Source of the DNA: Leucobacter sp. wl10
GTDB taxonomy: Bacteria; Actinomycetota; Actinomycetes; Actinomycetales; Microbacteriaceae
Assembly: GCF_003569785.1 (NCBI RefSeq)
Contig: NZ_KZ983988.1
Span: 1 to 64,000, forward strand
Direction: 5' to 3'
Length of the DNA stretch: 64,000 bases
Of the stretch, positions 20,814 through 28,781 are shown one piece after another (the first letter of the stretch is position 1; each line of letters starts with the position of its first letter). The position numbers were made by a program, and so were the translations under genes. The notes beneath the pieces are model-generated. The model was given only the letters and a program-made list of their open reading frames with translations, did no database searches and was not told the DNA's origin.

Positions 20814-22148
20814 CTACCATCCGCGGTACGGGGCGATCTCGGCGTCGGAGACGGCGCCCGCGCGCACGTCGTGGATCGCCGTGGCAAGCATCTCGATCGC
20901 GCGTTGCGCCTCCTCCGGCGTCAGGTTCAGCGGCGGGGTCAACTCGAGCACGTTGCCGCGCACCAGGTAGCAGACCGCGCCGAGCTGCCAGAGCCGGTAG
21001 ACGGTCCGCTTCGCGAAGCCGGCGGCGCGCTCGATCGGCCCGGCGCCTCCATCGGCTCGAGAGCCCGGGTCGACGCGCAGCTCGACTCCCAGGCTCAGTC
21101 CTCGACCTCGGACATCGAATATCTCGGGGGTGCGATCCGCCACCTCGGCGATGAGCCGCCGGATCTGGGCGCCCCGCTGCGCTGCGGCTTCGACGAGGCC
21201 CTCCGCTTCGATCGTCTCGAGCACGGCCAGCCCGCTCGCCGCCGAGACCGCGTTGCCCGCGGTCGTGAGCAGCGTGCTCGCGGGCGCGGCGTCGAGCACC
21301 GCTGCCGGGCCGACGACCGCGGAGAGCGGCAGCCCTCCTCCGAGCGCCTTGCCGAATGTCACGATATCGGGCTCGGTCCCCTCGTGCTGGAAGCCGTGCA
21401 GCAGCCCCGTCCGGCCGAGACCGATCTTCACCTCGTCGCAGATGAGCAGCGCTCCGGCTGCGCGGGCGCGGTCGTCGAGGCCGCGGAGGAATCCGCGAGG
21501 CGGCACGACGAGCCCTCCGTCGGACTGGTGCGACTCGACGATGACCGCGGCGACATCGCCCGACGCCAGCTCCGAGTCGAGCTCGGCGAAGACCCGGTCG
21601 AGATCGGCCGCCTCGCGCATCCGGTCTCCACTCGCGGCGGGGTAGTCGAGCAGGGCGCTGTCCGGGTCCCCAGGGAGGCCGCCGTCGACGAAGACCCCGC
21701 TCACCGACTGCGCGGCCCCGAAACCACCGTGGTATCCCCCGTGGAAGGCGAGCACCCGGCGGCGGCCCGTGGCGGCCCGCGCGGCGGCTAGCGCGGCGTT
21801 GTTGGCGTCGGTTCCGGAGTGGCCGAGGAGGACGCGGCGATCCTCGGCACCGGCCACCCGCTCGAGGAGCGCCTCGGCGAGCGCCACCGCGTGAGGGTTC
21901 GTCGCGGAGAGCACGCTGGCTCCGGCCCCCTCGGAGACCGCCGTCTGCACCGCGCGCACCACCCGCGGGTGGGCGTGACCGACGCTGTTCGCCCCCCACG
22001 AGGCCGACAGGTCGAGCAGTCGCCGACCGGCGTCGTCGACGACCTCGCTCCCGCGGCCCGAAACGACGCTCGCGGGGAAGAACCGCAACTTCTGATTGCC
22101 CGCGATCACACGGCCGTCACGCACGAGCAGCGGGGATTCACCGGTCAT
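20814..22148 (-). CDS. class III pyridoxal-phosphate aminotransferase
   Basis: Fold-type I, class III aminotransferase of 444 residues, a group that acts on omega-amino acids and diamines. Seen: SASWGANSVGHAHP near 48-61, the HSGTDANNAALAAAR cofactor region, ICDEVKIGLGRTG with the PLP-binding Asp, and FGKALGGGLPLSAVVG with the Schiff-base lysine. The start ATG overlaps the stop of the M20 amidohydrolase gene. In the cluster it would remove the amino group of a diamine or of its degradation product. Confidence 0.9.
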   Translation of the reverse strand: MTGESPLLVRDGRVIAGNQKLRFFPASVVSGRGSEVVDDAGRRLLDLSASWGANSVGHAHPRVVRAVQTAVSEGAGASVLSATNPHAVALAEALLERVAGAEDRRVLLGHSGTDANNAALAAARAATGRRRVLAFHGGYHGGFGAAQSVSGVFVDGGLPGDPDSALLDYPAASGDRMREAADLDRVFAELDSELASGDVAAVIVESHQSDGGLVVPPRGFLRGLDDRARAAGALLICDEVKIGLGRTGLLHGFQHEGTEPDIVTFGKALGGGLPLSAVVGPAAVLDAAPASTLLTTAGNAVSAASGLAVLETIEAEGLVEAAAQRGAQIRRLIAEVADRTPEIFDVRGRGLSLGVELRVDPGSRADGGAGPIERAAGFAKRTVYRLWQLGAVCYLVRGNVLELTPPLNLTPEEAQRAIEMLATAIHDVRAGAVSDAEIAPYRGW

Positions 22149-23392
22149 GCGTCGACCCTCTCCTCGCTGCGGATCGACCCGGCCTCGTCGCCGCCGGTCC
22201 CGGTCCGAGCGTCGAGCAGGTCGCATGCGCCGAGGTATCCCGAGACGAGCACGAGCGCCAGCCGGCGTACGGATCCCTCGTCCGGTAGGAAGCTCGCGTG
22301 GTGCAGGCCCGGCTGTGGATCTGCCCCGGAGGTCTCGACGCCGACGAAGGCCATGAGGCCCGGCAGCTCCTCCGAGAAGAAGGAGAAGTCATCGGCGCCG
22401 CAGGAGCGCATCGGCTCGCCGATCTCGAGGCCGGCGCTCTGCAGACGGGCATCGACGAGGTCGACGAGGTCGGCATCGTTCTCGAGCACGGGCTCGCCGC
22501 CGGTGATCGCGACCTCGGCGGTCACTCCGTGCGCCAGAGCCTGGCCCTCGATGTAGTTGCGGATCGCCGCGTGCACCTCGACGCGATCGTCTCGGTCCAT
22601 GGTTCGCAGAGTCCCGGCGAAGGATCCCGATTCAGGGATGACGTTCGCGATCTCGCCCGCCGAGATGCGGCCGACGGTGAAGAGCGTCGGCCGCATCGGT
22701 GAGACCGTGCGGCGGAGCACCTCGTTCAATCCGACGACCATCTGCGAGAGCACCGGGATCGGATTCGTCGCCTCGTGCGGGTATGCTCCGTGACCCCCTC
22801 TTCCTCGCACGGTCACCGTGATCTCATCGGCTGCGGCGTTCGTGGGGCCTTTCCCGGTCGCGACGCATCCGACCGGGAGCCTCGGATGGACATGCGCTGC
22901 CACCACGGCGGCGACCTCCTGCTGCGCGAGCACCCCGGAGCGCACGATGTCGAGCGCGCCGGACGGGTACGCCTCCTCGCGCGGCTGCAGGAGCGGCACG
23001 AAGGCGTACGGCAGGTCCGACTCGGCCGCGAGATCCGCTACGGCTCTCGATACGGCGATGAGCGCGGCTTGGTGCACGTCGTGCCCGCAGGCATGCATCG
23101 CGCCGTTCTTCGAGGCGAACGGCACCCCCGTCGCCTCGACCACCGGCAGCGCGTCGAGCTCGGCGCGGAGCGCGATCGCCGGGCCGGAACGGGGTCCGAT
23201 GCGACCGATGCGACCGGTCCCGGCCACGACCTCCATCGGCACCGGCATCCGCTCGGCTATCCACGCCGCCGTTGCCCGCTCCAGGCCGGAGAGCTCGGGC
23301 GCACGATGCAGTGCTTGGCGGTCGAGGACGGCCGCCGGGACTCGCGCGAGCGTCAACTCGGTGAGGCGCGCGGCGAACGCTTCGCGGATCAC
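22145..23392 (-). CDS. M20-family amidohydrolase
   Basis: Metal-dependent amidohydrolase of 415 residues in the IAA-amino-acid hydrolase/HipO group of M20. Metal ligands are visible in MHACGHDVHQA and the later HVHPRLPVG, and the dimerisation/lid region in GRGGHGAYPHEATNPI. These enzymes cleave N-acyl amino acids or similar amides. The GTG at 23392 overlaps the upstream stop (GTGA). In this operon it may open a gamma-glutamyl or acyl amide intermediate. Confidence 0.88.
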   Translation of the reverse strand: MIREAFAARLTELTLARVPAAVLDRQALHRAPELSGLERATAAWIAERMPVPMEVVAGTGRIGRIGPRSGPAIALRAELDALPVVEATGVPFASKNGAMHACGHDVHQAALIAVSRAVADLAAESDLPYAFVPLLQPREEAYPSGALDIVRSGVLAQQEVAAVVAAHVHPRLPVGCVATGKGPTNAAADEITVTVRGRGGHGAYPHEATNPIPVLSQMVVGLNEVLRRTVSPMRPTLFTVGRISAGEIANVIPESGSFAGTLRTMDRDDRVEVHAAIRNYIEGQALAHGVTAEVAITGGEPVLENDADLVDLVDARLQSAGLEIGEPMRSCGADDFSFFSEELPGLMAFVGVETSGADPQPGLHHASFLPDEGSVRRLALVLVSGYLGACDLLDARTGTGGDEAGSIRSEERVDA

Positions 23393-24567
23393 GCGGCACC
23401 TCCCGCCGCGGGGAAGGCCGGGACGCGGTCGAGCCCGTAGGCTCTGATCGCGTTCTCCCCGCAGATTCTGCGGATGAGCCGATCGCCGTCGGCCGCGCTC
23501 CATTCTCCGGCTGCGATCCACTCATCGATCGTGGCGTGCAGCCCGCGGCGGAAGAGGTGCGCGCCGAGGTGGTACAGCTCGGCCAGCCCCCACGCGTCCG
23601 TCGAGAAGAGCGCTCTGTCGAAAGGGGTGAGTTCGAGCGACTCGGCGATCACCTGCGGCGAGCGCGCCCCCACGTAGTTGATCGCGAGCCCCACGTCGCA
23701 GAACACGTGCGGGAACACGTGCGCGAGATACCCGGCGTTGCGGTGGAAGGGGTAGCAGTGGAGCAGCAGCACCCGGGCCCCGGAGGTCCTGGTGAGCCTG
23801 AGCCACTCGGTCAGCAGCAGCGGATCGCAGCGGTGCAGATCGACGTCGGGATCCCCGAAGCCGATGTGGAACTGGATCGCCTGACCCTCGTCGACCGCCG
23901 TCCAGATCCCGAAGCGGATGAGCACGGGGTCGGAGATCCTGACCGCAGCTCCGCCCTCGATCTCGGTGAACCAGGAGGCTGCCGCGCGCCGCACCTCGGC
24001 GTCACTCGGTCGCTCCGGATCGAAGTCGAGTCCGATCCGGTACGCCGCGATCGACTTCACGCCGACCGCGTCGCGCAGCTGCTCCCGCAGTGCGGCGCGG
24101 AACAGATCCGGGTATCCGGCGGCGGCGGGCTCCGACTCTGCGAGCTGCTCGGCCACCCGTTCGAGCCGTACCACGGTGTCGGCGGCGGCCCCGGATCGGG
24201 TCGCCATGCCCTCCGGGTCGAGGATGTCGTCGCCGCGGTGCCCGGTCTCGATGAGATATCGGTCGATGCCGGCCGCCCTCAGCAGTCGCTCGTTCACCGT
24301 TCTCGGATCCAGTTCCGCGCGGCGCTCGAGATAGTGCTCGGCGCTCGCGTGCGGCTCCAGATCGAGCACGGGGCCGCACCAGCGTCGGATCGCGACGCCC
24401 AGCTGCGACTCGAACATCGAGGTTCCGCCCGGCACCGCCCAGTTCGATTCCGTGATCATCTCCTCGAACGCGGGACGGTCGAGCGTCTGCTCGACCACGC
24501 CGTGGCAGTGGTGATCGATGAGCGGGATCTCGCCGAGGGCCTGGACGTGGGGCGGCGTGGGGGGCAT
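23389..24567 (-). CDS. FluG-type amidohydrolase (TIM barrel)
   Basis: A 392-residue amidohydrolase_2 protein with the metal motif HHCH (H20, H22). It matches, segment by segment, the N-terminal domain of plant and fungal FluG/NodGS proteins as I remember them: VKSIAAYRIGLDFD, IQFHIGFGDPDVDL, VLLLHCYPFHRNAGYLA, DVGLAINY and ALFSTDAWGLAELYHLGA. In eukaryotes this domain is fused to a GS-like domain; here a GS-like ligase is a separate gene in the same operon. The reaction is unproven. It lies between the permease and M20 genes. Confidence 0.88.
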   Translation of the reverse strand: MPPTPPHVQALGEIPLIDHHCHGVVEQTLDRPAFEEMITESNWAVPGGTSMFESQLGVAIRRWCGPVLDLEPHASAEHYLERRAELDPRTVNERLLRAAGIDRYLIETGHRGDDILDPEGMATRSGAAADTVVRLERVAEQLAESEPAAAGYPDLFRAALREQLRDAVGVKSIAAYRIGLDFDPERPSDAEVRRAAASWFTEIEGGAAVRISDPVLIRFGIWTAVDEGQAIQFHIGFGDPDVDLHRCDPLLLTEWLRLTRTSGARVLLLHCYPFHRNAGYLAHVFPHVFCDVGLAINYVGARSPQVIAESLELTPFDRALFSTDAWGLAELYHLGAHLFRRGLHATIDEWIAAGEWSAADGDRLIRRICGENAIRAYGLDRVPAFPAAGGAA

Positions 24568-24616
24568 TGCGGGGCATCCTTCCGGATTCGGGTGGGTGCG
24601 GCGGACGAGGTGCAGA

Positions 24617-26062
24617 CTAGCCGAGATCCTCGACCGACAGCCGACCGCCGATGCGCTGGGCGAGTTTCGGCATCACGAGGATGATGGCGAGGCCGATGAG
24701 GCACCAGGCACCCGCGATCCAGGGGAAGTAGGTGTAGGGCGCTTCCTGCCCGATCACCTGCACCGAGTAGACGAATGCGAGATAGAGCAGTCCCAGGACC
24801 GGCAGGATCGCCTCCCACTTCGGGATGTTCGTGCGACCGCGGAAGACGTACACGATGACGCCGACCGACGTCATGCCGTAGGCGACGACCATGCAGAGGG
24901 TCGCGATGGTCGCATACCAGTAGTAGGCGTCGAAGGCGGTGCCGCCGAAGGCCGCGATGCCGCCCGCGAGCAGGACGGCGAGCACCACGGTGGTGAACAC
25001 GGCCGCGGTCGGGACCCCGGTCCTGGGGTTCGCGACGCCGAGGCGCTTCGGGCCGAAGCCGTCGCGTGCGAGCGCATAGATGAGGCGGGCCGCCGCCGCC
25101 GTGGAGCTCAGCACGGAGGCGAAGGCGACGACGAACGCGATGAAGGCGATGAGAAGCGCGTACTCGCGCCCGATGTAGGTGGTGGAGAGGCTCGTGAGCG
25201 TCGAGTTCGCCCCGGCGAAGGCGGCGACGCCCTCCTCGCCGGTGCCGTAGCCGACGGTCTGCGCGAACATCATGACGGTGTAGAGCACGCCGGCGACGAC
25301 GATCGCGCCGAGCAGCGCGCGCGGGATCACTCGGCGGGGGTTCTCGGTCTCCTCGCCGAGCGAGGCGCCCGATTCGAATCCCGCCCAGGAGAGGAAGGCG
25401 AAGACGGAGGCCGTCAGAACCGCGGTACCGCTCGCGTCGCCCGGCAGGAAGGTGCTCCAGTCGATCGTGGCGCCCTCGACGGGCCCGGTCCCCGTGCCGA
25501 CCCGCCAGAAGATCACCGCGGCGAGTACCAGCATCGCGAGCACCCCGAGGGAGCCGATCACGAAGAGCACGCGGGTCACGACGTGCGACTCTCGGATGTT
25601 CAGGATCACGACGAGCACCGAGACGACGAGCGCGACCAGGATCCACGGCACGGCACGGAGCGCTCCGCCGAACTGCTCGGCCCAAGCCCCGAAGAACACC
25701 CCCGTCGCACCGAGGATGCACGCCGAGAAGAAGAGATAGGTGCCGAGAAGCGCGAACCCGCCGAAGAAGCCGGCGCGCGGGCCGATCGTCGCACCCGCGA
25801 GAGCGTAGACGGATCCCGCGTGCGTGAAGTACCCGGTGAGCCGGATGAAACCGTAACCGACCAGCAGCGTGCCGATGAAGGCGAGCACGAAGGTGAACGG
25901 AACGGATTTGCCGACGAGACCGGCGACACCGATCCCGTTGAGGGCCATGGCCATGACGGGGCCCATGAACCCGACGGACAGTGCGGTGACCTCCCAGATG
26001 CGGAGCTTGCGCTTCCCGCCTGAGGCGGTTCCCTCCCCTGATGCGAGAGTGGTTTCGGACAT
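24617..26062 (-). CDS. APC-superfamily amino acid/amine permease
   Basis: A 481-residue transporter with about 12 transmembrane segments starting GFMGPVMAMALNG (helix 1), and the helix 6-like FLSWAGFESGASLGEETENP followed by RRVIPRALLGAI. APC permeases import amino acids or polyamines by proton symport. The ATG at 26062 has AAGGAG 9 nt upstream. It is the first gene of the minus-strand catabolic operon and diverges from the decarboxylase, so it probably imports the substrate. Confidence 0.9.
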   Translation of the reverse strand: MSETTLASGEGTASGGKRKLRIWEVTALSVGFMGPVMAMALNGIGVAGLVGKSVPFTFVLAFIGTLLVGYGFIRLTGYFTHAGSVYALAGATIGPRAGFFGGFALLGTYLFFSACILGATGVFFGAWAEQFGGALRAVPWILVALVVSVLVVILNIRESHVVTRVLFVIGSLGVLAMLVLAAVIFWRVGTGTGPVEGATIDWSTFLPGDASGTAVLTASVFAFLSWAGFESGASLGEETENPRRVIPRALLGAIVVAGVLYTVMMFAQTVGYGTGEEGVAAFAGANSTLTSLSTTYIGREYALLIAFIAFVVAFASVLSSTAAAARLIYALARDGFGPKRLGVANPRTGVPTAAVFTTVVLAVLLAGGIAAFGGTAFDAYYWYATIATLCMVVAYGMTSVGVIVYVFRGRTNIPKWEAILPVLGLLYLAFVYSVQVIGQEAPYTYFPWIAGAWCLIGLAIILVMPKLAQRIGGRLSVEDLG

Positions 26063-26181
26063 GTCTGCGGACTCCTTCGTCTCTGATGATCTGTGGAGAC
26101 GCGATACGGAGGGAGCCGTCTGCTCCGATCGCGTACTCGCCGCCATCGCGAACTAATGTATCTCAGAGTACCAATTCTGTA

Positions 26182-26195
26182 AAATATCGATATTT
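26182..26195. promoter_or_regulatory. perfect 14-bp palindrome in the divergent promoter
   Basis: AAATATCGATATTT lies in a strikingly AT-rich patch (about 26150-26215) between the permease and decarboxylase genes. It is the likely operator for the cluster's RpiR regulator, placed to control both directions. Confidence 0.6.
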
Positions 26196-26271
26196 CGTAT
26201 AATTTAGAATATCTCTGATCCGGGTCAGTATCGGGAGTCGTCGCCCTCGACTCCACGCGAAGGAGCACCGC

Positions 26272-27786
26272 ATGACCGAGTTCCCCACGACGATGGACGA
26301 CAGGCAGCGTGCCACCCCGTACGCCTCCGCGCTGGAAGCCCAGGAGGCGCGCGACACCGTGAACCTGATGGTCCCCGGTCACGGCGCCACACCGAGCGGG
26401 CTGTCGCAGGAGCTGAGCCGGTTCTGCGGCGAGCGCGCCCTCGCGATGGACATCCCTCCGCTGATCGACGGGATCGACGTCGGCCCGGCCTCGGCGTTCG
26501 TGCAGGCGACCCGCCTCGCAGCCGAGGCGTGGGGCGCACGGCGCACCTGGTTTCTGACCAACGGCGCCTCGCAGGCGAACCGGATGGCGGCGCTCGCACT
26601 CGCCGGCCTGCACCGCGGCGACACGGTGGTCGCACAGCGCAGCGCCCACTCGAGCTTCACCGACGGGGTGCTCCTCGGCGATCTGCTCCCCCGGTTCGTC
26701 TTCCCCAGCATCGATGAGGAGCGCGGGATCAACCACGGGGTCGACCCGCGCGCGCTCGACGAGGCGCTGACGCGCGCGGCGTCCGACGACGACGTGATCG
26801 CCGCCGTGTACGTCATCTCGCCGAGCTATTTCGGCGCGGTCGCCGACGTGGCGGCCCTCGCCGAGGTGGCGCATCGGCACGGGGCACCGCTGGTCGTGGA
26901 CGGCGCGTGGGGCTCTCATTTCGGGTTCCACCCCGCTCTCCCCGAGTCGCCCGCCCGCCTGGGAGCCGACATCACGGTGTCGAGCACGCACAAGCTCGGC
27001 GGCAGCCTCACCCAGTCGGCCATGCTCCACCTCGGCGACGGCCCCTTCGCGGCGGCGCTCGAACCGATGCTCGACCGCGCCTACATGCTGACGCAATCCA
27101 CCAGCGCGAGCGCACTGCTGCTCGGCTCCCTGGATGTGGCGCGACACGCGCTGGTGCACGGCGGCGAGCTCATCGGCGAGACCCTGGCCGTCGTCGAGGA
27201 TCTGCGGGGCGCGCTTCGCGACGACGGCCGGTACACGATCATCTCCGACGGCTTCTCCGCATTCCCCGACATCGTCGCGCACGACCCGCTGCGCGTTTCG
27301 ATCGACGTCTCGTCCACCGGTCTGAGCGGCCACCGGATGCGCGACGTGCTGAGCGCCGACTACGGGGTCTACCTCGAGATCTCCACGGCCCAGGCCGTGG
27401 TCGCGTTCATCGGACCGGGAAAACGCCCCGACCTATCCCGGTTCTCGCGGGCCCTGTTCGAGATCGCCGACCGCGCCGACCGGGCGCCCACCCCCGAGGT
27501 CTTCGACTTCCCCGCGCTCCCCCAGCCGGTCCCCATGCTCATGCGCCCCCGCTCCGCCTACTTCTCCCGGCACGAGATCGTGTCCGCCTCGGAGGCGGTC
27601 GGACGCATCTCCGCAGACTCTCTCGCCGCGTACCCGCCGGGCATTCCCAACGTCATCCCCGGCGAGGCGATCACGGCCGAGACCGTGGCGTTCCTGCAGA
27701 CCGTGGCGGCGTCGCCCATCGGCTACGTTCGGGGAGCACTCGACGCATCGCTCTCGCGTTTCCGCGTGGTCACCGAGACGACATGA
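26272..27786 (+). CDS. Orn/Lys/Arg-type decarboxylase (PLP, fold type I)
   Basis: A 504-residue protein of the Orn/Lys/Arg decarboxylase major-domain family: NLMVPGHGATPSG at the N-terminus, TNGASQANRMAAL, VVDGAWGSHFGFHP with the PLP-ring aspartate, and SSTHKLGGSLTQSAML with the Schiff-base lysine. The length fits the short Gram-positive class (YaaO/SpeA-like), not the 700-residue inducible enzymes. AAGGAG precedes the ATG. Which amino acid it acts on is unknown; the divergent amine-type operon suggests an amine product. The TGA lies inside a palindromic repeat. Confidence 0.88.
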   Translation: MTEFPTTMDDRQRATPYASALEAQEARDTVNLMVPGHGATPSGLSQELSRFCGERALAMDIPPLIDGIDVGPASAFVQATRLAAEAWGARRTWFLTNGASQANRMAALALAGLHRGDTVVAQRSAHSSFTDGVLLGDLLPRFVFPSIDEERGINHGVDPRALDEALTRAASDDDVIAAVYVISPSYFGAVADVAALAEVAHRHGAPLVVDGAWGSHFGFHPALPESPARLGADITVSSTHKLGGSLTQSAMLHLGDGPFAAALEPMLDRAYMLTQSTSASALLLGSLDVARHALVHGGELIGETLAVVEDLRGALRDDGRYTIISDGFSAFPDIVAHDPLRVSIDVSSTGLSGHRMRDVLSADYGVYLEISTAQAVVAFIGPGKRPDLSRFSRALFEIADRADRAPTPEVFDFPALPQPVPMLMRPRSAYFSRHEIVSASEAVGRISADSLAAYPPGIPNVIPGEAITAETVAFLQTVAASPIGYVRGALDASLSRFRVVTETT

Positions 27787-27844
27787 TTCTCCCGAGACGA
27801 CACGGGAATCGCGCGAATACTGTGTCGTCTCGGGAGAATCATGT
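27781..27844. repeat. dispersed palindromic repeat, family A copy 1
   Basis: Perfect 23-bp arms at 27781-27803 and 27822-27844 around an 18-nt loop with AATCGCGCGAAT. The arm contains ATTCTCCCGAGACG, shared with the copies at 57350-57427 and 58695-58756. The left arm holds the stop codon of the decarboxylase gene. Confidence 0.85.
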
Positions 27845-27966
27845 TGACTCGGCGCATTCGGCCGGCGAGCCCCGGCCGCGCCGCGAGCCGGGGCCGATCC
27901 CGAGCGCACCTTCCACGCGCTGCGAGACCGCGGGGGACGGTCGTCACACTGTGGAAGAATCGATGC

Positions 27967-28752
27967 GTGCCCACGATCCCCCGCCTCATCGCATTCGACC
28001 TCGACGACACCCTCGCCCCCTCGAAATCCCCGGTCGAACCGCGCATGCTCGCGGTCTTCGCGCGGCTGCTCGACCGCACCTCGGTGGCGGTGATCTCGGG
28101 CGGCAACTTCGAGCAGTTCGAGATGCAGCTGGTCGATCGGCTCGACGCCTTCCAGGGCGTGGACGAGACCGCGCTCGAGCGGCTGCACCTGCTGCCGACG
28201 TGCGGCACCCGCTACGAGCACCGCGAGAACGGCGCCTGGGTCACCGTCTACCGCGAGAATCTCACGCCGGACGAGCGAGACGCAGCGCTGACGGCACTGC
28301 GCGAGGAGGCGCAACGGCTGGGGCTGTGGGAGGCGGAGCCGTGGGGCGAGATCCTCGAGGATCGCGGATCCCAGGTCACCTTCTCCGCCCTCGGCCAGCG
28401 CGCGCCGGTCGCCGCGAAGCAGCGGTGGGATCCCGACGGCTCGAAGAAGAACACCCTGCGGGCTGCCGTCGCCGCGCGCCTGCCCGGACTCGAGGTGCGC
28501 AGCGGCGGATCGACCTCGGTCGACATCACCCGTCGGGGCATCGACAAGGCCTACGGCATGCGCAAGCTCGAGGCAAACACCGGCATTCCGCTCGAGGAGA
28601 TGCTGTTCGTCGGCGACCGGCTCGATCCCGACGGCAACGACTACCCCGTCAAGACGCTCGGCGTGCCCTGCCGCGCGGTCGAGGACTGGGAGGACACCGC
28701 GGCGTTCCTGGAGGAGCTGCTGGCCGAGGAGCGGATCGCGCCACCGGCCTGA
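27967..28752 (+). CDS. HAD-family hydrolase (phosphomannomutase/Cof-like, type IIB)
   Basis: A 261-residue HAD phosphatase: motif I IAFDLDDTLAPSK (nucleophile and acid Asp) near 9-21, motif II VAVISGGNFEQF, and motif IV FVGDRLDPDGNDYPV near 216. The IIB cap carries the ALGQRAPVAAKQRWDPDGSKK segment that recalls eukaryote-type phosphomannomutases, so a sugar-phosphate substrate is plausible. The GTG at 27967 is the first reasonable start; no ATG is in frame. It follows the palindromic repeat and meets mqo tail to tail. Confidence 0.85.
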   Translation: MPTIPRLIAFDLDDTLAPSKSPVEPRMLAVFARLLDRTSVAVISGGNFEQFEMQLVDRLDAFQGVDETALERLHLLPTCGTRYEHRENGAWVTVYRENLTPDERDAALTALREEAQRLGLWEAEPWGEILEDRGSQVTFSALGQRAPVAAKQRWDPDGSKKNTLRAAVAARLPGLEVRSGGSTSVDITRRGIDKAYGMRKLEANTGIPLEEMLFVGDRLDPDGNDYPVKTLGVPCRAVEDWEDTAAFLEELLAEERIAPPA

Positions 28753-28781
28753 GTCGGGCGGCCGACCTGGTCGGTCTCGGC

